From positions 25,330 to 89,329 of the forward strand of contig JAJEDJ010000038.1 in the NCBI GenBank assembly GCA_022821545.1: DNA of 64,000 nucleotides, written 5' to 3'. The notes below the pieces were generated by a model, which ran no database searches, was not told where the DNA came from, and saw only the letters and a program-made list of their open reading frames with translations. Origin of the DNA: Caldilineaceae bacterium (GTDB taxonomy: Bacteria > Chloroflexota > Anaerolineae > Caldilineales > Caldilineaceae). Shown here piece after piece: positions 18,713 to 27,495 of the stretch. Numbering within the stretch: the first letter of the stretch is position 1; each line of letters begins with the position of its first letter. The translations under genes were made by a program, and so were the position numbers.

Positions 18713-18830
18713 TTGGCTTCGGATATCCGCTAACTCTCTTTCCCTTTGAGGCAAACTCTGTAAAGCACAATCCCGGTTCAGACTCGTTTCCCTTGAAGCA
18801 GTGGGCCTGTATCCGCAAAGGAGGATCCAA

Positions 18831-20291
18831 ATGTCCCGGAGTCATGGCAGGAAAGATGGTCTGTTGAATCGCCGCGATCTTCTCAGACTGGGAGGAGGTG
18901 CAGCGGTAGGCGCGGCTATGCTGGGGGCTTGCGCGCCCGTGGCCGCGCCGCAAGAGCAGCCGGCCGCTCCGGCCGTAATGAGCGACCATCCGGCAGCTCT
19001 GCTTCCCTCGGGCTTTAGCGCCCAGCTGGAATGGTGGACGCATACCGACCACGACACAACCGTAGGCAACGTCATTCGAGCCGGCATCGACCGCTTCCGG
19101 GAGGCAAACCCGGGTGTTTCGGTCGAGCTGCGAGTCTTCCCCAATCGGGAGATGAACGACAAGAACCGTACTGCGCTGCTGGGCCGCCAGGGGCAGCCGA
19201 CCATATTCAGCCCGCTGCCTTCTTACATGCGCGACGGCTTGCTGGAGCCGCTGTCCGACAAATACTTTGAGGCGGACTGGCTGAAAGAGACCTTCGGTTT
19301 CCAGGAAGCGCTCTACTGGGAAGGGGACACCTATATCATTCCGCCCGGTTCTCTGATGACCGGCGCCTTTTACAACAAGACGCTGTGGCAAGAGGGCGGA
19401 CTGACCGATGAAGACGTGCCCCGCACCTGGGACGAAATGCTCGAAATCGCCAAGATGCTTACGCAGTATGACGACAACGGGGACGTCGTGACGGCCGGTC
19501 TGTCCATGCACGCCGAGGCCTTCCGCATCGCCCGTGACTGGCCGGGACAGCATGGCGGCTACCACTATAACCGCGAGCTGGGGCGGGTCTTCGACTCGAC
19601 CGGATGGCGCAAGTTCATGGAGTTCTACATCCGCGCGATCGTTGAGGAGAAGGTGGACAACCCCAAGATGCCCCCCTACCTGGAAGCTTTCCCCACCAAC
19701 CGGGCGGCCATGACCGTCAACAAGGGCTGGCTGGTCGGAACCTTCACGAACCAGTTCCCCGACCTCGAGTTTGGCGTCTTCCCGACGCCCCTGGCCGCCG
19801 ACCGCCCTGACGACGGCTGGTGGGGCATTGCCGACGACCTCGGCTTTGGCTATACGGTCAACCAGTTCGCGGACGACGATGAGAAAGAGGCCGCCAACGC
19901 GCTCCTCCGCTATCTCTACGGCGACGATGAGTTCATGGGCCGCTGGGCCGTGAATTCGGCCGCTGTGCCCTCGAAGCTGGCAGTTCGCGAATGGCCGGAG
20001 TTTCAGGCGCCCAGGATCCAAACCTTCATGCTTACGGCTCCTTACCGGGCCCCGTTCGGCGGCGAGGAGTTCCCCCGGCAGCGTGAAATCGCCAAGACCG
20101 CGCTGGAGTCTCTGCTGCAGGGAACGTCGATCGATGACGCCATCGCCGCGTCGCAGGCGGAGATGGCGGTGGTTATGGAGCAGAACGCCGGCACCCCGTT
20201 TATCGTCTTCGAGCCGGACTACAAGCCCCCGGCCGACCTGAGCGTGCTGGAGGCCTGGAGCTCAGGGCAGATCGCCTTTCCGTTCTCTTAG
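18831..20291 (+). CDS. Sugar ABC importer, solute-binding lipoprotein (Tat type)
   Basis: Family 1 solute-binding protein of importer (d), 486 residues. The ATG at 18831 is chosen because AAAGGAGG stands 6 bases upstream. The signal reads LNRRDLLRLGG (Arg14-Arg15) with lipobox LGAC (Cys34), so it is probably Tat-exported and lipid-anchored. The mature domain starts AQLEWWTHTDHDT and has further typical segments (VELRVFPNREMNDKNR; MPPYLEAFPTNRAAMTVNKG). It heads an operon with two permeases and a predicted beta-propeller hydrolase, which points to an oligosaccharide ligand. Confidence 0.92.
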   Translation: MSRSHGRKDGLLNRRDLLRLGGGAAVGAAMLGACAPVAAPQEQPAAPAVMSDHPAALLPSGFSAQLEWWTHTDHDTTVGNVIRAGIDRFREANPGVSVELRVFPNREMNDKNRTALLGRQGQPTIFSPLPSYMRDGLLEPLSDKYFEADWLKETFGFQEALYWEGDTYIIPPGSLMTGAFYNKTLWQEGGLTDEDVPRTWDEMLEIAKMLTQYDDNGDVVTAGLSMHAEAFRIARDWPGQHGGYHYNRELGRVFDSTGWRKFMEFYIRAIVEEKVDNPKMPPYLEAFPTNRAAMTVNKGWLVGTFTNQFPDLEFGVFPTPLAADRPDDGWWGIADDLGFGYTVNQFADDDEKEAANALLRYLYGDDEFMGRWAVNSAAVPSKLAVREWPEFQAPRIQTFMLTAPYRAPFGGEEFPRQREIAKTALESLLQGTSIDDAIAASQAEMAVVMEQNAGTPFIVFEPDYKPPADLSVLEAWSSGQIAFPFS

Positions 20292-20313
20292 ACCCTGGTG
20301 GCTCGCGGTGGAT

Positions 20314-20333
20314 GGCCGGCCTCGGCGCCGGTC
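20314..20333 (+). terminator. Hairpin after binding-protein gene
   Basis: Seven-bp stem (GGCCGGC, loop CTCGGC, GCCGGTC, one G-U pair) 22 bases after the binding-protein stop and before the permease at 20385. Weaker than the two hairpins at 11050 and 14561 but in the same operon position. Confidence 0.4.
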
Positions 20334-20384
20334 GTTCTCGCGGGCCGTCGGTGTTGGCCTCGTCCGCTCTGAATGGAGGGCCTT

Positions 20385-21311
20385 ATGCGCCTCAATGTCC
20401 TTGGCGTCCGCCAGGGCCAGCGAGCCATGGTCTATGGGTCGCTGCTCTTTCTCGTAATCTTTTACGGGGGATTCAGGCTGTGGCCGATGGCCTATTCCAT
20501 CGTCCTCAGCCTGTTTAACTGGCGGGGGTTGAAGCCAATCTGGGAGCAGCAGTTTGTCGGGCTGTCCCACTACGAGTTTGCCCTGGTCAAGGACACGCTC
20601 GTCCTGGAATCGTTGTGGCGAACGATAGTATTCAGTACCGAGCTTGTAATCATCAGCACTGTGCTGGGGCTGATCGTCGCCGTGCTGATCAGAAACCACC
20701 GGCGCGCCCAGCCCGCGCTGCGGCTGGCCTATTTTCTCCCCTACATCGTGCCCGCGGTCGTGTCCGGGCTTCTCATGCGGGTGCTTTTCCAGCCCCAATT
20801 CGGCTCAGTCAACGCGCTTCTGAACATCATCGGTTTGCCTTCGCAGCCCTGGATGGCAAGTCCCAAGAGCGCGCTGCTGACCGTGGCGCTGGTGGCTGCC
20901 TGGGCGCGGCTGGGGTACAACGTGATCCTGTTTCTCGCCGGCCTGGACCAAATTCCCTCCGACCTGCTCGACGCGGCGCGGGTTGACGGCGCGGGGGCCT
21001 GGCAGACCTTCTGGCGCATCACTTTTCCGCTGCTGATGCCGGTCATGTTATTCGTCGTTGTAACCGGTACGATTGCCGCTCTGCAGGAGTTCGGCGTCAT
21101 CTACGCCATGACCCTGGGTTCCACGGAGGTGGTGGGCGGCCCCGTGCGCGCGACGACCGTATTCTCGATCCTCCTCTATTTGACTGCCTTTTCCGAAGTC
21201 GGCGGCTTTAACTACAGCTATGGCGCTACGCTTGCCGTCATTCTCTTTCTCTTAATTTTCGGATTGACGCTGGTCCAGTTCCGCGTCATGCGCACCCGGT
21301 GGGAATACTGA
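20385..21311 (+). CDS. Sugar ABC importer permease, MalF/UgpA type
   Basis: First permease of importer (d), 308 residues from the ATG at 20385. This start is preferred over the ATG 12 bases upstream because GGAGGG then lies at the right distance. The first helix is at about 15-40 (MVYGSLLFLVIFYGGFRLW). The EAA loop reads LDAARVDGAGAWQTFW then ITFPLLMP. It is separated from the next gene by an 82-base gap carrying a four-fold short tandem repeat. Confidence 0.9.
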   Translation: MRLNVLGVRQGQRAMVYGSLLFLVIFYGGFRLWPMAYSIVLSLFNWRGLKPIWEQQFVGLSHYEFALVKDTLVLESLWRTIVFSTELVIISTVLGLIVAVLIRNHRRAQPALRLAYFLPYIVPAVVSGLLMRVLFQPQFGSVNALLNIIGLPSQPWMASPKSALLTVALVAAWARLGYNVILFLAGLDQIPSDLLDAARVDGAGAWQTFWRITFPLLMPVMLFVVVTGTIAALQEFGVIYAMTLGSTEVVGGPVRATTVFSILLYLTAFSEVGGFNYSYGATLAVILFLLIFGLTLVQFRVMRTRWEY

Positions 21312-21321
21312 CCGGCGCGCT

Positions 21322-21373
21322 TCTGTAATCTTACTCTGTTATCTTACTCTGTACTTTTACTCTGTAATCCTGC
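21322..21373. repeat. Four tandem 13-bp repeats between permease genes
   Basis: Four adjacent copies of a 13-base unit: TCTGTAATCTTAC, TCTGTTATCTTAC, TCTGTACTTTTAC, TCTGTAATCCTGC (21322-21334, 21335-21347, 21348-21360, 21361-21373). They occupy most of the gap between two permeases of one importer, 20 bases before the start codon at 21394. The repeat is unusually pyrimidine/AT-rich for this genome. Confidence 0.9.
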
Positions 21374-21393
21374 GTGAGCGCTTAACGATAATT

Positions 21394-22281
21394 ATGGCAT
21401 CTGAGCGTATTCCATCATCGACCGGCCTTTCAGGACCGTTTGGCAGGCGCGGCGGACCTCGCAGTGAGATCGCGGCATACTGCCTCTCCCTGGTCCTGGT
21501 TTCGTTCGGGGCGTTGATCATGATCGTGCCCTTCGCGTTTATGGTGATCACATCTTTCAAGACGCAGGCCGAAATCATCGCCATCCCGGCCGTCTGGCTG
21601 CCGTCGCAACTGACGCTGGATAACTTTGTCCAAGTTTGGAATCGAACGGAGTTGCTGCGCTCGCTTTTCAACACGGCCTACCTGGCGGTCGTGATCACCG
21701 CTGCGACGGTCTTCAGCAGTTCGCTGATGGGGTTCGTCTTCAGCAAATATGAGTTTCGCGGCCGGGACGTGATCTTCACCATCAGCCTAGCCGGCATGAT
21801 GCTTCCCTTCTATGTGATCTCGATTCCGCTCTATCTGATGATCATCTCGCTCGGCTGGGTGAATTCGTATGCGGCCCTGATCATCCCTTCCCTGTACAAC
21901 TCGTTCGGCGTCTTTATGATGCGCCAGTTCATGTTCAGCATCCCTGCCGAGCTGCTGGACTCTGCCCGGCTCGACGGATGCACTGAGTTCAGAATCTTCT
22001 GGTCGATCGCCCTGCCGCTTTCCAAATCTGCGGCTGGAGCCCTGAGCCTGCTCAACCTGATGGTATATTGGAACTGGTTCTTCTGGCCTCTCATTGTCCT
22101 CAACTCGGAGGAGAAGTTCACGATATCGCTAACCTTGACCAAGTTCATGGGGCTATACTGGACCGAGTACGGCCCGCTTACCGCCGGATCATTTCTGGCG
22201 GTAATCCCCATCGTCGTTACCTTCCTTTTCCTGCAGCGCTATTTTGTCGAGGGCATCGCCACAACCGGCATGAAGGGATAG
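21394..22281 (+). CDS. Sugar ABC importer permease, MalG/UgpE type
   Basis: Second permease of importer (d), 295 residues, six helices, the first at about 31-54 (CLSLVLVSFGALIMIVPFAF). The EAA loop reads LDSARLDGCTEFRIFW then IALPLSKSA, and the tail is EGIATTGMKG. The region before the ATG (GCTTAACGATAATT) has no good ribosome-binding site, so translation may be weak or depend on the repeat-bearing leader. The hydrolase gene at 22286 starts 4 bases after its stop. Confidence 0.92.
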   Translation: MASERIPSSTGLSGPFGRRGGPRSEIAAYCLSLVLVSFGALIMIVPFAFMVITSFKTQAEIIAIPAVWLPSQLTLDNFVQVWNRTELLRSLFNTAYLAVVITAATVFSSSLMGFVFSKYEFRGRDVIFTISLAGMMLPFYVISIPLYLMIISLGWVNSYAALIIPSLYNSFGVFMMRQFMFSIPAELLDSARLDGCTEFRIFWSIALPLSKSAAGALSLLNLMVYWNWFFWPLIVLNSEEKFTISLTLTKFMGLYWTEYGPLTAGSFLAVIPIVVTFLFLQRYFVEGIATTGMKG

Positions 22282-22285
22282 AGCA

Positions 22286-23830
22286 ATGATTGTTGGCTAC
22301 AACCCGGAGACCCATTTCGAGCGCTTCGGCGATCAGACCCAGTATTTCCTCGATGACACCGTTCTGGAGTGGGTGAAAAATATCAAGCGCACGCACCACG
22401 TCGCGGCCAAACATGCCGCCAACCCGGTCATCCGCCGCGACAGGCCGTGGGAGGTGTGGCCCCATTTCAACACGACCGTGACCGCGCTGCGCGACGAAGA
22501 CGGCCGCTTCCGCTGCTGGTACATGGATTTCACCAACCTGGGCTTTGAAGGCGGGGCTGAGGCGGTTTGGAAGCCAAAGCTCAGCTATGCCGAGTCCAGC
22601 GACGGCGTGCGCTGGGACAAGCCGCAGTTGGGCGCAGTAATAGTGGACGGGCGGGACACGAACAGACTGGATTGGGACGACAGGCTGGGTACGCCGGTTG
22701 CCCTCTCGGTGATCCGGGACCCGGTCGATCCGGACCCTGGGCGCCGCTACAAGATGGCCTACCTGCCCGAAAAGTTGAATATCAACGTGCCCAAGCGCAG
22801 CACGATCACGCACTCCCATTCGCTGGGTCTTTGCTTCGCCTACTCCCCTGACGGGATCTGCTGGACGCAGGAGCCGTCGAATCCGGTAAATCTGATCTGG
22901 GGCGGGGACGTTCTGTCCCTCTCCTACGATCAAGAACGGGCGCGCTATGTGATCTATGGACGCGGCCACTACGCGGCCGAAACCGGTAATCCGGCCGGGG
23001 ACCAGTGGTTTACGCGGCACTTTCCGGGGCAACCCTATGGATGGGTCCCAAAGCGGGCGGTCTACCGGCTGGAGAGCGAGAATCTGCTGGACTGGACGCC
23101 GGCGCAGCGCGTGCTCGCGCCGGGACCTTACCACAACCTGGATGACCAGTTCTACGCGTTCTCCCACTTCCGGCTGGGCCGCTATCACTGCGGGCTCCTG
23201 CCGGTCTTTCACACCGTTGACAATACCAAGGACACCGAGTTGGTCTACAGCCATGACGGCATCGAGTGGCGCCACTACCCGCACGGGCCCTGGGTGATTC
23301 CCCGCGAGGGCGAAGAGACGTGGGATGCGTTCCAGGTTGATACGGTGGTCCCGCCGCTGCGGGTGGGCGATGAAAGTTACATCTTCTATGGCGGGGCCGA
23401 TTTTCACCACGATTGGGCCTTCGTCGGCAAGGCGCAAGGGTTGGATACGCCCGAGGCGGACCGGCCGCCCGGCGAACTGAACGAGGGGCTGGGGCTGGCC
23501 GTCTTACGCGCCGATGGATTCGTGTCGCTGGACGCAGGGCTGCGCGAGGGGATTATCAGCACAAAACCGTTCTTCTCAACCGGCGAGAAGCTGATCATCA
23601 ACGCCCGTTGCCATCGCAATGGTTATATCGACGTTGAAGTCACCGACCCGATGGACGAGCCCTGGGCCGGGTTTACTCGCAGCGAGTCCGACCGCTTCAG
23701 CGGCGATGCCGTCGACCACGTGGTCACCTGGCAGGGGCGGTCGGCGGTGAACGAAATCGTCGGCTATACACGTTTGCGGTTCTACATGAAAGACGCCGAA
23801 CTCTACTCATTCCGGGTGGCGGATACCTGA
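22286..23830 (+). CDS. Predicted five-bladed beta-propeller glycoside hydrolase-like protein (paralogue 1)
   Basis: Cytoplasmic protein of 514 residues without signal peptide, 4 bases behind the permease of importer (d). It carries blade-type motifs of the GH32/GH43/GH130-like propeller fold: RFRCWYMDF, SYAESSDGVRWDKPQLG, RYKMAYLPEK, a later SHDGIEWRHYP, and a closing C-terminal beta domain beginning RADGFVSLDAG and ending AELYSFRV. The same order of motifs occurs in four other genes here (31752, 33275, 38984, 40548). Catalytic residues cannot be assigned with confidence. Operon position makes cleavage of an imported oligosaccharide likely; the exact family and substrate are unknown. Confidence 0.6.
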   Translation: MIVGYNPETHFERFGDQTQYFLDDTVLEWVKNIKRTHHVAAKHAANPVIRRDRPWEVWPHFNTTVTALRDEDGRFRCWYMDFTNLGFEGGAEAVWKPKLSYAESSDGVRWDKPQLGAVIVDGRDTNRLDWDDRLGTPVALSVIRDPVDPDPGRRYKMAYLPEKLNINVPKRSTITHSHSLGLCFAYSPDGICWTQEPSNPVNLIWGGDVLSLSYDQERARYVIYGRGHYAAETGNPAGDQWFTRHFPGQPYGWVPKRAVYRLESENLLDWTPAQRVLAPGPYHNLDDQFYAFSHFRLGRYHCGLLPVFHTVDNTKDTELVYSHDGIEWRHYPHGPWVIPREGEETWDAFQVDTVVPPLRVGDESYIFYGGADFHHDWAFVGKAQGLDTPEADRPPGELNEGLGLAVLRADGFVSLDAGLREGIISTKPFFSTGEKLIINARCHRNGYIDVEVTDPMDEPWAGFTRSESDRFSGDAVDHVVTWQGRSAVNEIVGYTRLRFYMKDAELYSFRVADT

Positions 23831-24329
23831 TCTCAGACCGCATCCCAATCTTGGGGCGAACTTTCGGATACATCCGGAAGCAACCGGGCCGCGGTCCCCC
23901 CTCTCTGTTTCCCCGGCAGACCAACCGCCGCCACCGACCACCGCAGTTCCGACTACGAAAATACCAGAATATATCATAATGCGCCAGAACCTACCTGAAT
24001 GTGTCAAATTGTGTCAAAATCCTTCAGCGATCTCACGACTGAACCACTGCATGGAAAGGGGGGGTCCCCCCAAAAGTCTGTCAAAACCTGTCAAAGTCTG
24101 CCAAAATCTCCGAATTCTCTCTCTTTTGAACCGTTGATTGGAACGCGGGAGTCTCCCCAGGAAACGTGTCGTAAAAGTGTCAAAATGTGCCTAAACGCGC
24201 CAAAATCCTTCAGCGCCCTCCATTCCTCGCCCCAAACGTCCCGCCGCCCCTCCCCTCACGCCTCGCAATTCAGCGTGGTTGACAAGCAACCAATTCTGGC
24301 GGAACATAGGCGGGCCAAAGGGGGAGCAA
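23831..24329. other. Non-coding gap with degenerate duplicated block
   Basis: About 500 bases with no convincing gene. The first half is plain. Bases 24001-24215 hold a repetitive, AT-richer block: many TGTCAAAA-like words, two exact copies of CAAAATCCTTCAGCG (24015-24029, 24201-24215), and two diverged copies of a longer unit containing TGAACC..TTGGAA / TGAACC..ATGGAA and a C-run. It also has a G7-T-C6 snap-back at 24058-24071. It separates the sugar-importer region from the next operon. Confidence 0.75.
24001..24215. repeat. Degenerate direct-repeat block
   Basis: Roughly two units of 90-100 bases. The CAAAATC words recur at 24015, 24101 and 24201; between them the units align through CTGAACCACTGCATGGAA against TTGAACCGTTGATTGGAA and through TCCCC then a GTCTGTCAAAA / GTGTCAAAA segment. 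No reading frame is conserved, so it looks like a non-coding interspersed element or regulatory array. Confidence 0.65.
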
Positions 24330-25190
24330 ATGCAAGAACATTCACGAGCCATTCTGAACGCGGACCCCAGCCTTAGCCGCTTCGATCCGCTGCCGCGCAT
24401 CATCTATCACGACGACTTCAACCGCGGCCTTCGGGGCTGGGTCGAGCTTATCGGGAACTACGAAGACAGCCTCGACAGTATGCTGCCCCAATACGCCGAC
24501 ATGCGCCCTCCCATGCTCAGCAGCGGCACGCACTGGGACACGGGCACCCATGGCGCAATGCAGGGGACCTATTCGATGAAACTGGCCACCCGCGCCCGCG
24601 CCGGGGACATCAGTGTCTCGATCAAGCGCGTAACCTGGCGCCACAGGGGGCCCGTCCGGCTGGAGGCCTACTTCACCTTCAAGCCGGAGGCGAGCGCACT
24701 GCAGCTGTCCGTTGACGACGTCCGCGCCGTCGGCGTCCTGTTCGACCTTCAGGATCAGGAGTACCGCTGGATGCCGCACTGGCGCTATCTCAATGCCCTG
24801 CAGGGCGAACCCGTCCGTAGCTGGCAGTTCAAGCGCAAACGGGAGCCGTTTCACGACATCGGCGGCAGGGCCGAGACCGTCTCCCACTTTCACCTCGCGC
24901 CCAGCGGTTGGGAAAACGTGCCTGACTCCGCCCAAATCCTGTGCTACAATGAGGTCGCCACCAAATTCAACTGGTACTATCTCCGCATGGACCTCGACCT
25001 GGCCGGCCGTCAGATCACGCACCTGCAATGCAACGATCGCGTCCACGACGTCACCGCTGTTGGGCCCATGATGATCCCAGCCATGCCCAACCTGGACTGC
25101 ATGCTCAACGTCGCATTCTGGGTTGAGACCGACGTCGACAAACGGGCCTTTCTCTACGTCGATTCGGTCCTTCTTTCGGGGGACTGGTAG
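24330..25190 (+). CDS. Conserved-looking protein of unknown function, possible sugar-binding beta-sandwich
   Basis: 286 residues from the ATG at 24330, preceded by AAGGGGGAGC; a TTG start further upstream is less likely. No signal peptide or membrane helix. The sequence is rich in aromatic residues and beta-type alternation, for example IIYHDDFNRGLRGWVE near the N-terminus, GTYSMKLATRARAGDI, and AFLYVDSVLLSGDW at the end. The opening (DDF....GW) and the ending resemble concanavalin-like or carbohydrate-binding beta-sandwich modules, but I do not recognise the family. It is followed 2 bases later by another small unknown gene and then the oligopeptide-type importer operon. Confidence 0.6.
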   Translation: MQEHSRAILNADPSLSRFDPLPRIIYHDDFNRGLRGWVELIGNYEDSLDSMLPQYADMRPPMLSSGTHWDTGTHGAMQGTYSMKLATRARAGDISVSIKRVTWRHRGPVRLEAYFTFKPEASALQLSVDDVRAVGVLFDLQDQEYRWMPHWRYLNALQGEPVRSWQFKRKREPFHDIGGRAETVSHFHLAPSGWENVPDSAQILCYNEVATKFNWYYLRMDLDLAGRQITHLQCNDRVHDVTAVGPMMIPAMPNLDCMLNVAFWVETDVDKRAFLYVDSVLLSGDW

Positions 25191-25192
25191 CC

Positions 25193-25525
25193 ATGCTGCG
25201 CGAGAGTTACACAGCCATCGTAGAACGCAGTGAGGAACTGAAGGGCGGCTTCGCCACCGAGCCTTACGAATGCGGCTGGGCGGGCGAAGCCATCTTCTTC
25301 GTGCGGACTCTGGAGCGCGTCGGCAGCCTTGAAGGCGTTAGACTGAATGTCCAGATTTCGCCGGACGGGATTCGCTGGTGCGACGAGGGGGCAAGCGTTA
25401 CGCTCGGCGAGGAGGAGGTTGCATTTTGCAAAGTGGCCCACTTTGGCAACTGGCTCCGCCTGTCCGGTACGCTGCCGGACGGCGCCCGTATGAGGGCGAT
25501 CATCGCCCTCAGTCTCAAGGCGTAA
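25193..25525 (+). CDS. Small protein of unknown function
   Basis: 110 residues, starting 2 bases after the previous stop, so very likely co-translated with it. No signal peptide. The sequence looks like an all-beta domain (AIFFVRTLERVGSLEGVRL, VQISPDGIRWCDEGA, FGNWLRLSGTLPDGARMRA). The ISPDGIRW segment resembles the SxDGxxW blade words of the propeller hydrolases in this window, which may be chance. Function unknown; the tight pair with the 24330 gene suggests a shared role. Confidence 0.6.
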   Translation: MLRESYTAIVERSEELKGGFATEPYECGWAGEAIFFVRTLERVGSLEGVRLNVQISPDGIRWCDEGASVTLGEEEVAFCKVAHFGNWLRLSGTLPDGARMRAIIALSLKA

Positions 25526-25654
25526 CCGCGTTTGAACGGCAACCCGTATCGAATCTCATGAGGGGGTGACGTACAGAGGAGACCTTTGCGTTGACGGAGC
25601 ATTCGTTTGCTGTGCAGTGTTCAGATTGTGTGCCCCTGACGGGCGCAAAGTCAT

Positions 25655-25676
25655 AACAGTCAAGGAGAACAGTCAA
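25655..25676 (+). promoter_or_regulatory. Ribosome-binding site framed by a 9-base direct repeat
   Basis: AACAGTCAA (25655-25663), GGAG, AACAGTCAA (25668-25676), immediately before the ATG at 25678. The repeat frames the Shine-Dalgarno core and could be a translational control site or a chance duplication. Confidence 0.4.
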
Positions 25677-25677
25677 A

Positions 25678-27447
25678 ATGAACGCATTCCGAAACTCCAA
25701 ACTGCTTACTGGGCTGCTGATTCTCTTGGCGCTGGCGCTGACCGCCGGATGCGCGCCGGCGGCAGGCGGTCCTGCCGCCCCGGCAGAGGCCCAGATGTCC
25801 GAGTCGACGTCCTACATGCCCTGGTCGCCCGTCTGGCGCGAACGGACCGCTCTCCCGGCCGACACCGCCAGGGCCGACGAGCAGGTTCTGCGCTGGGGCA
25901 CCTACTACGGCCAGCGCTATCCCTATCCCTTCGAAACTTCAGGCGGATACGCCGTTTCGGGCATGCTCAACATGGCCTTTGAAACGCTCTTCTGGATGAA
26001 TGAGGACGGAACGCTGGAAGGCCGCCTCGCGGAGGGATTCAGCGCAAGCGAGGATGAGACCGTCTGGACGATCACGCTCAAAGAAGGGATCGTGGCCTCG
26101 GACGGTGAACCCTTCACCGCGGAGGACGTGAAAAAGTCGATTGAACTTCACGCTTCCCCCAACACCGGCTCGCGCGGCACCACCTACGCCCGCTTCATCA
26201 AGGGCTACGACGCCATGCGGGCGGAGGAGGACCCGGCCACCGAGCTGGAGGGCGTCACCGTCATCGACGATCTGACCGTGCAGGTCGAGTTGACGCAGCC
26301 GTTCCGCGACTTTGCCGCAATCCTCTCGCTGCCGCACCGTTTCCTCATGGCGGAGACATCCAATTACAGTCCGCCGGCCGAGGACGAGGCGCCCTGGTTC
26401 GTCGGCCGCGGCGCGACCGGCCCCTTCATGATCGCCACCGAGCCGATCTGGGTTGGGCCTTCCGAGCCGGAGTCGTTCGAGCTGGTGCGCAATCCCAACT
26501 GGCGCGGCGATACCCCGATTCTGGAGAAGGTCGTGCTGAAGTACTATTCGGACCCGCAAACCGCCCTGATCGCCTATGAGAACGACGAGTACGACGTCTC
26601 CGAAAAGTATGGACCGCTGGAAGCCGCCGAACTGCTGGAGCCCGGCCGCGCCACCAGCGCGGAGATGTTCCCCTTCCAGTACGAGGTCAGCCGCAGCTTC
26701 TACATCGCCCGCGATCTCCCGCCCATGGATGATACCAAGGTACGACAGGCGCTGGCCCATGCCGTCGACTTCAAGGTAATCGCCGATACGCTGCTGCGGG
26801 GCATGTGGCAGCCGGCCTGCCAGCTGATTCCAATGGGCTGGCCGGGCTTTGTGGATGGCGAATGCCATACGCCCAGCTATGATCCGGAGCTGGCCCGCCA
26901 GCTGATCGCCGAATCCAGCTACGGCTCAGCCGAGAACATCCCCCAGATTCGGATGCATGTGGGTGAGGCCGGTTTTGGCGGCCAGGTCGGCCATCTGACG
27001 CGCATCGCGCAGGCCATGCAGCAGTACTGGAAACAGAATCTGGGCCTGGAAGTCGTGATCGAGCGTTCGCGAGACGTGTTCCGGGCCAACCCCGAGCTGT
27101 ATCAGATCGTGCGCCGCTCCTATGCCGCCCGCTACCCAGGTCTCTCGGCCGTGTGTGAAAACGCCTCGCCAATCGGCACCTATAACCGCTCACGCGCAGA
27201 CTCATGGGGTCCGCCGGAAGCGGAAGCGCTGTGCATGACCGCCGACTCGACGATGGACCTGGCCGAGGCAATCCCGATGTACCAGGAGGCGGGACGTCTC
27301 TTCTTCACCGAAGTCTACAGCATCGGCCACTTCACCGAGCCGGCCTACATGCTCGTCAAGCCATGGGTCAGCGATTGGAACTCCCTGTTCGGCAGCCTCG
27401 ATCACGGCGTGCGCAACCCGGAGCATCTCTTCATCGCCGCCCGTTAA
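25678..27447 (+). CDS. Oligopeptide/oligosaccharide ABC importer, family 5 solute-binding lipoprotein
   Basis: Family 5 (DppA/OppA-like) solute-binding protein, 589 residues, the family's usual length. It has a Sec lipoprotein signal (hydrophobic LLTGLLILLALALTAGC, Cys25), unlike the Tat signals of the sugar-binding proteins nearby. Typical family segments follow: LEGRLAEGFSASEDETVW, FTAEDVKKSIELH, FELVRNPNWRGDTPILEKV and VRQALAHAVDFKVIADTLLRG. A terminator-like hairpin follows the gene, then permeases and ATPases. The hydrolase genes attached to the operon suggest that it may import oligosaccharides, as some family 5 proteins do, rather than peptides. Confidence 0.92.
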   Translation: MNAFRNSKLLTGLLILLALALTAGCAPAAGGPAAPAEAQMSESTSYMPWSPVWRERTALPADTARADEQVLRWGTYYGQRYPYPFETSGGYAVSGMLNMAFETLFWMNEDGTLEGRLAEGFSASEDETVWTITLKEGIVASDGEPFTAEDVKKSIELHASPNTGSRGTTYARFIKGYDAMRAEEDPATELEGVTVIDDLTVQVELTQPFRDFAAILSLPHRFLMAETSNYSPPAEDEAPWFVGRGATGPFMIATEPIWVGPSEPESFELVRNPNWRGDTPILEKVVLKYYSDPQTALIAYENDEYDVSEKYGPLEAAELLEPGRATSAEMFPFQYEVSRSFYIARDLPPMDDTKVRQALAHAVDFKVIADTLLRGMWQPACQLIPMGWPGFVDGECHTPSYDPELARQLIAESSYGSAENIPQIRMHVGEAGFGGQVGHLTRIAQAMQQYWKQNLGLEVVIERSRDVFRANPELYQIVRRSYAARYPGLSAVCENASPIGTYNRSRADSWGPPEAEALCMTADSTMDLAEAIPMYQEAGRLFFTEVYSIGHFTEPAYMLVKPWVSDWNSLFGSLDHGVRNPEHLFIAAR

Positions 27448-27495
27448 AAATGCGTGCCCTGAATTGATTTGAGTTTGCAGCAATGGAAACTGCAA

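Noticed and set aside
17505..20021. Open frame of 838 codons on the - strand
   Set aside because: It covers the amidohydrolase gene and most of a binding-protein gene, both with clear motifs on the + strand. Its translation is His/Arg/Val-rich without any motif, a usual shadow in high-G+C DNA.
24001..24215. Small gene in the repeat block
   Set aside because: An open frame exists but its translation is Ser/Lys/Pro low-complexity, lacks a ribosome-binding site and is not kept between the two repeat units.
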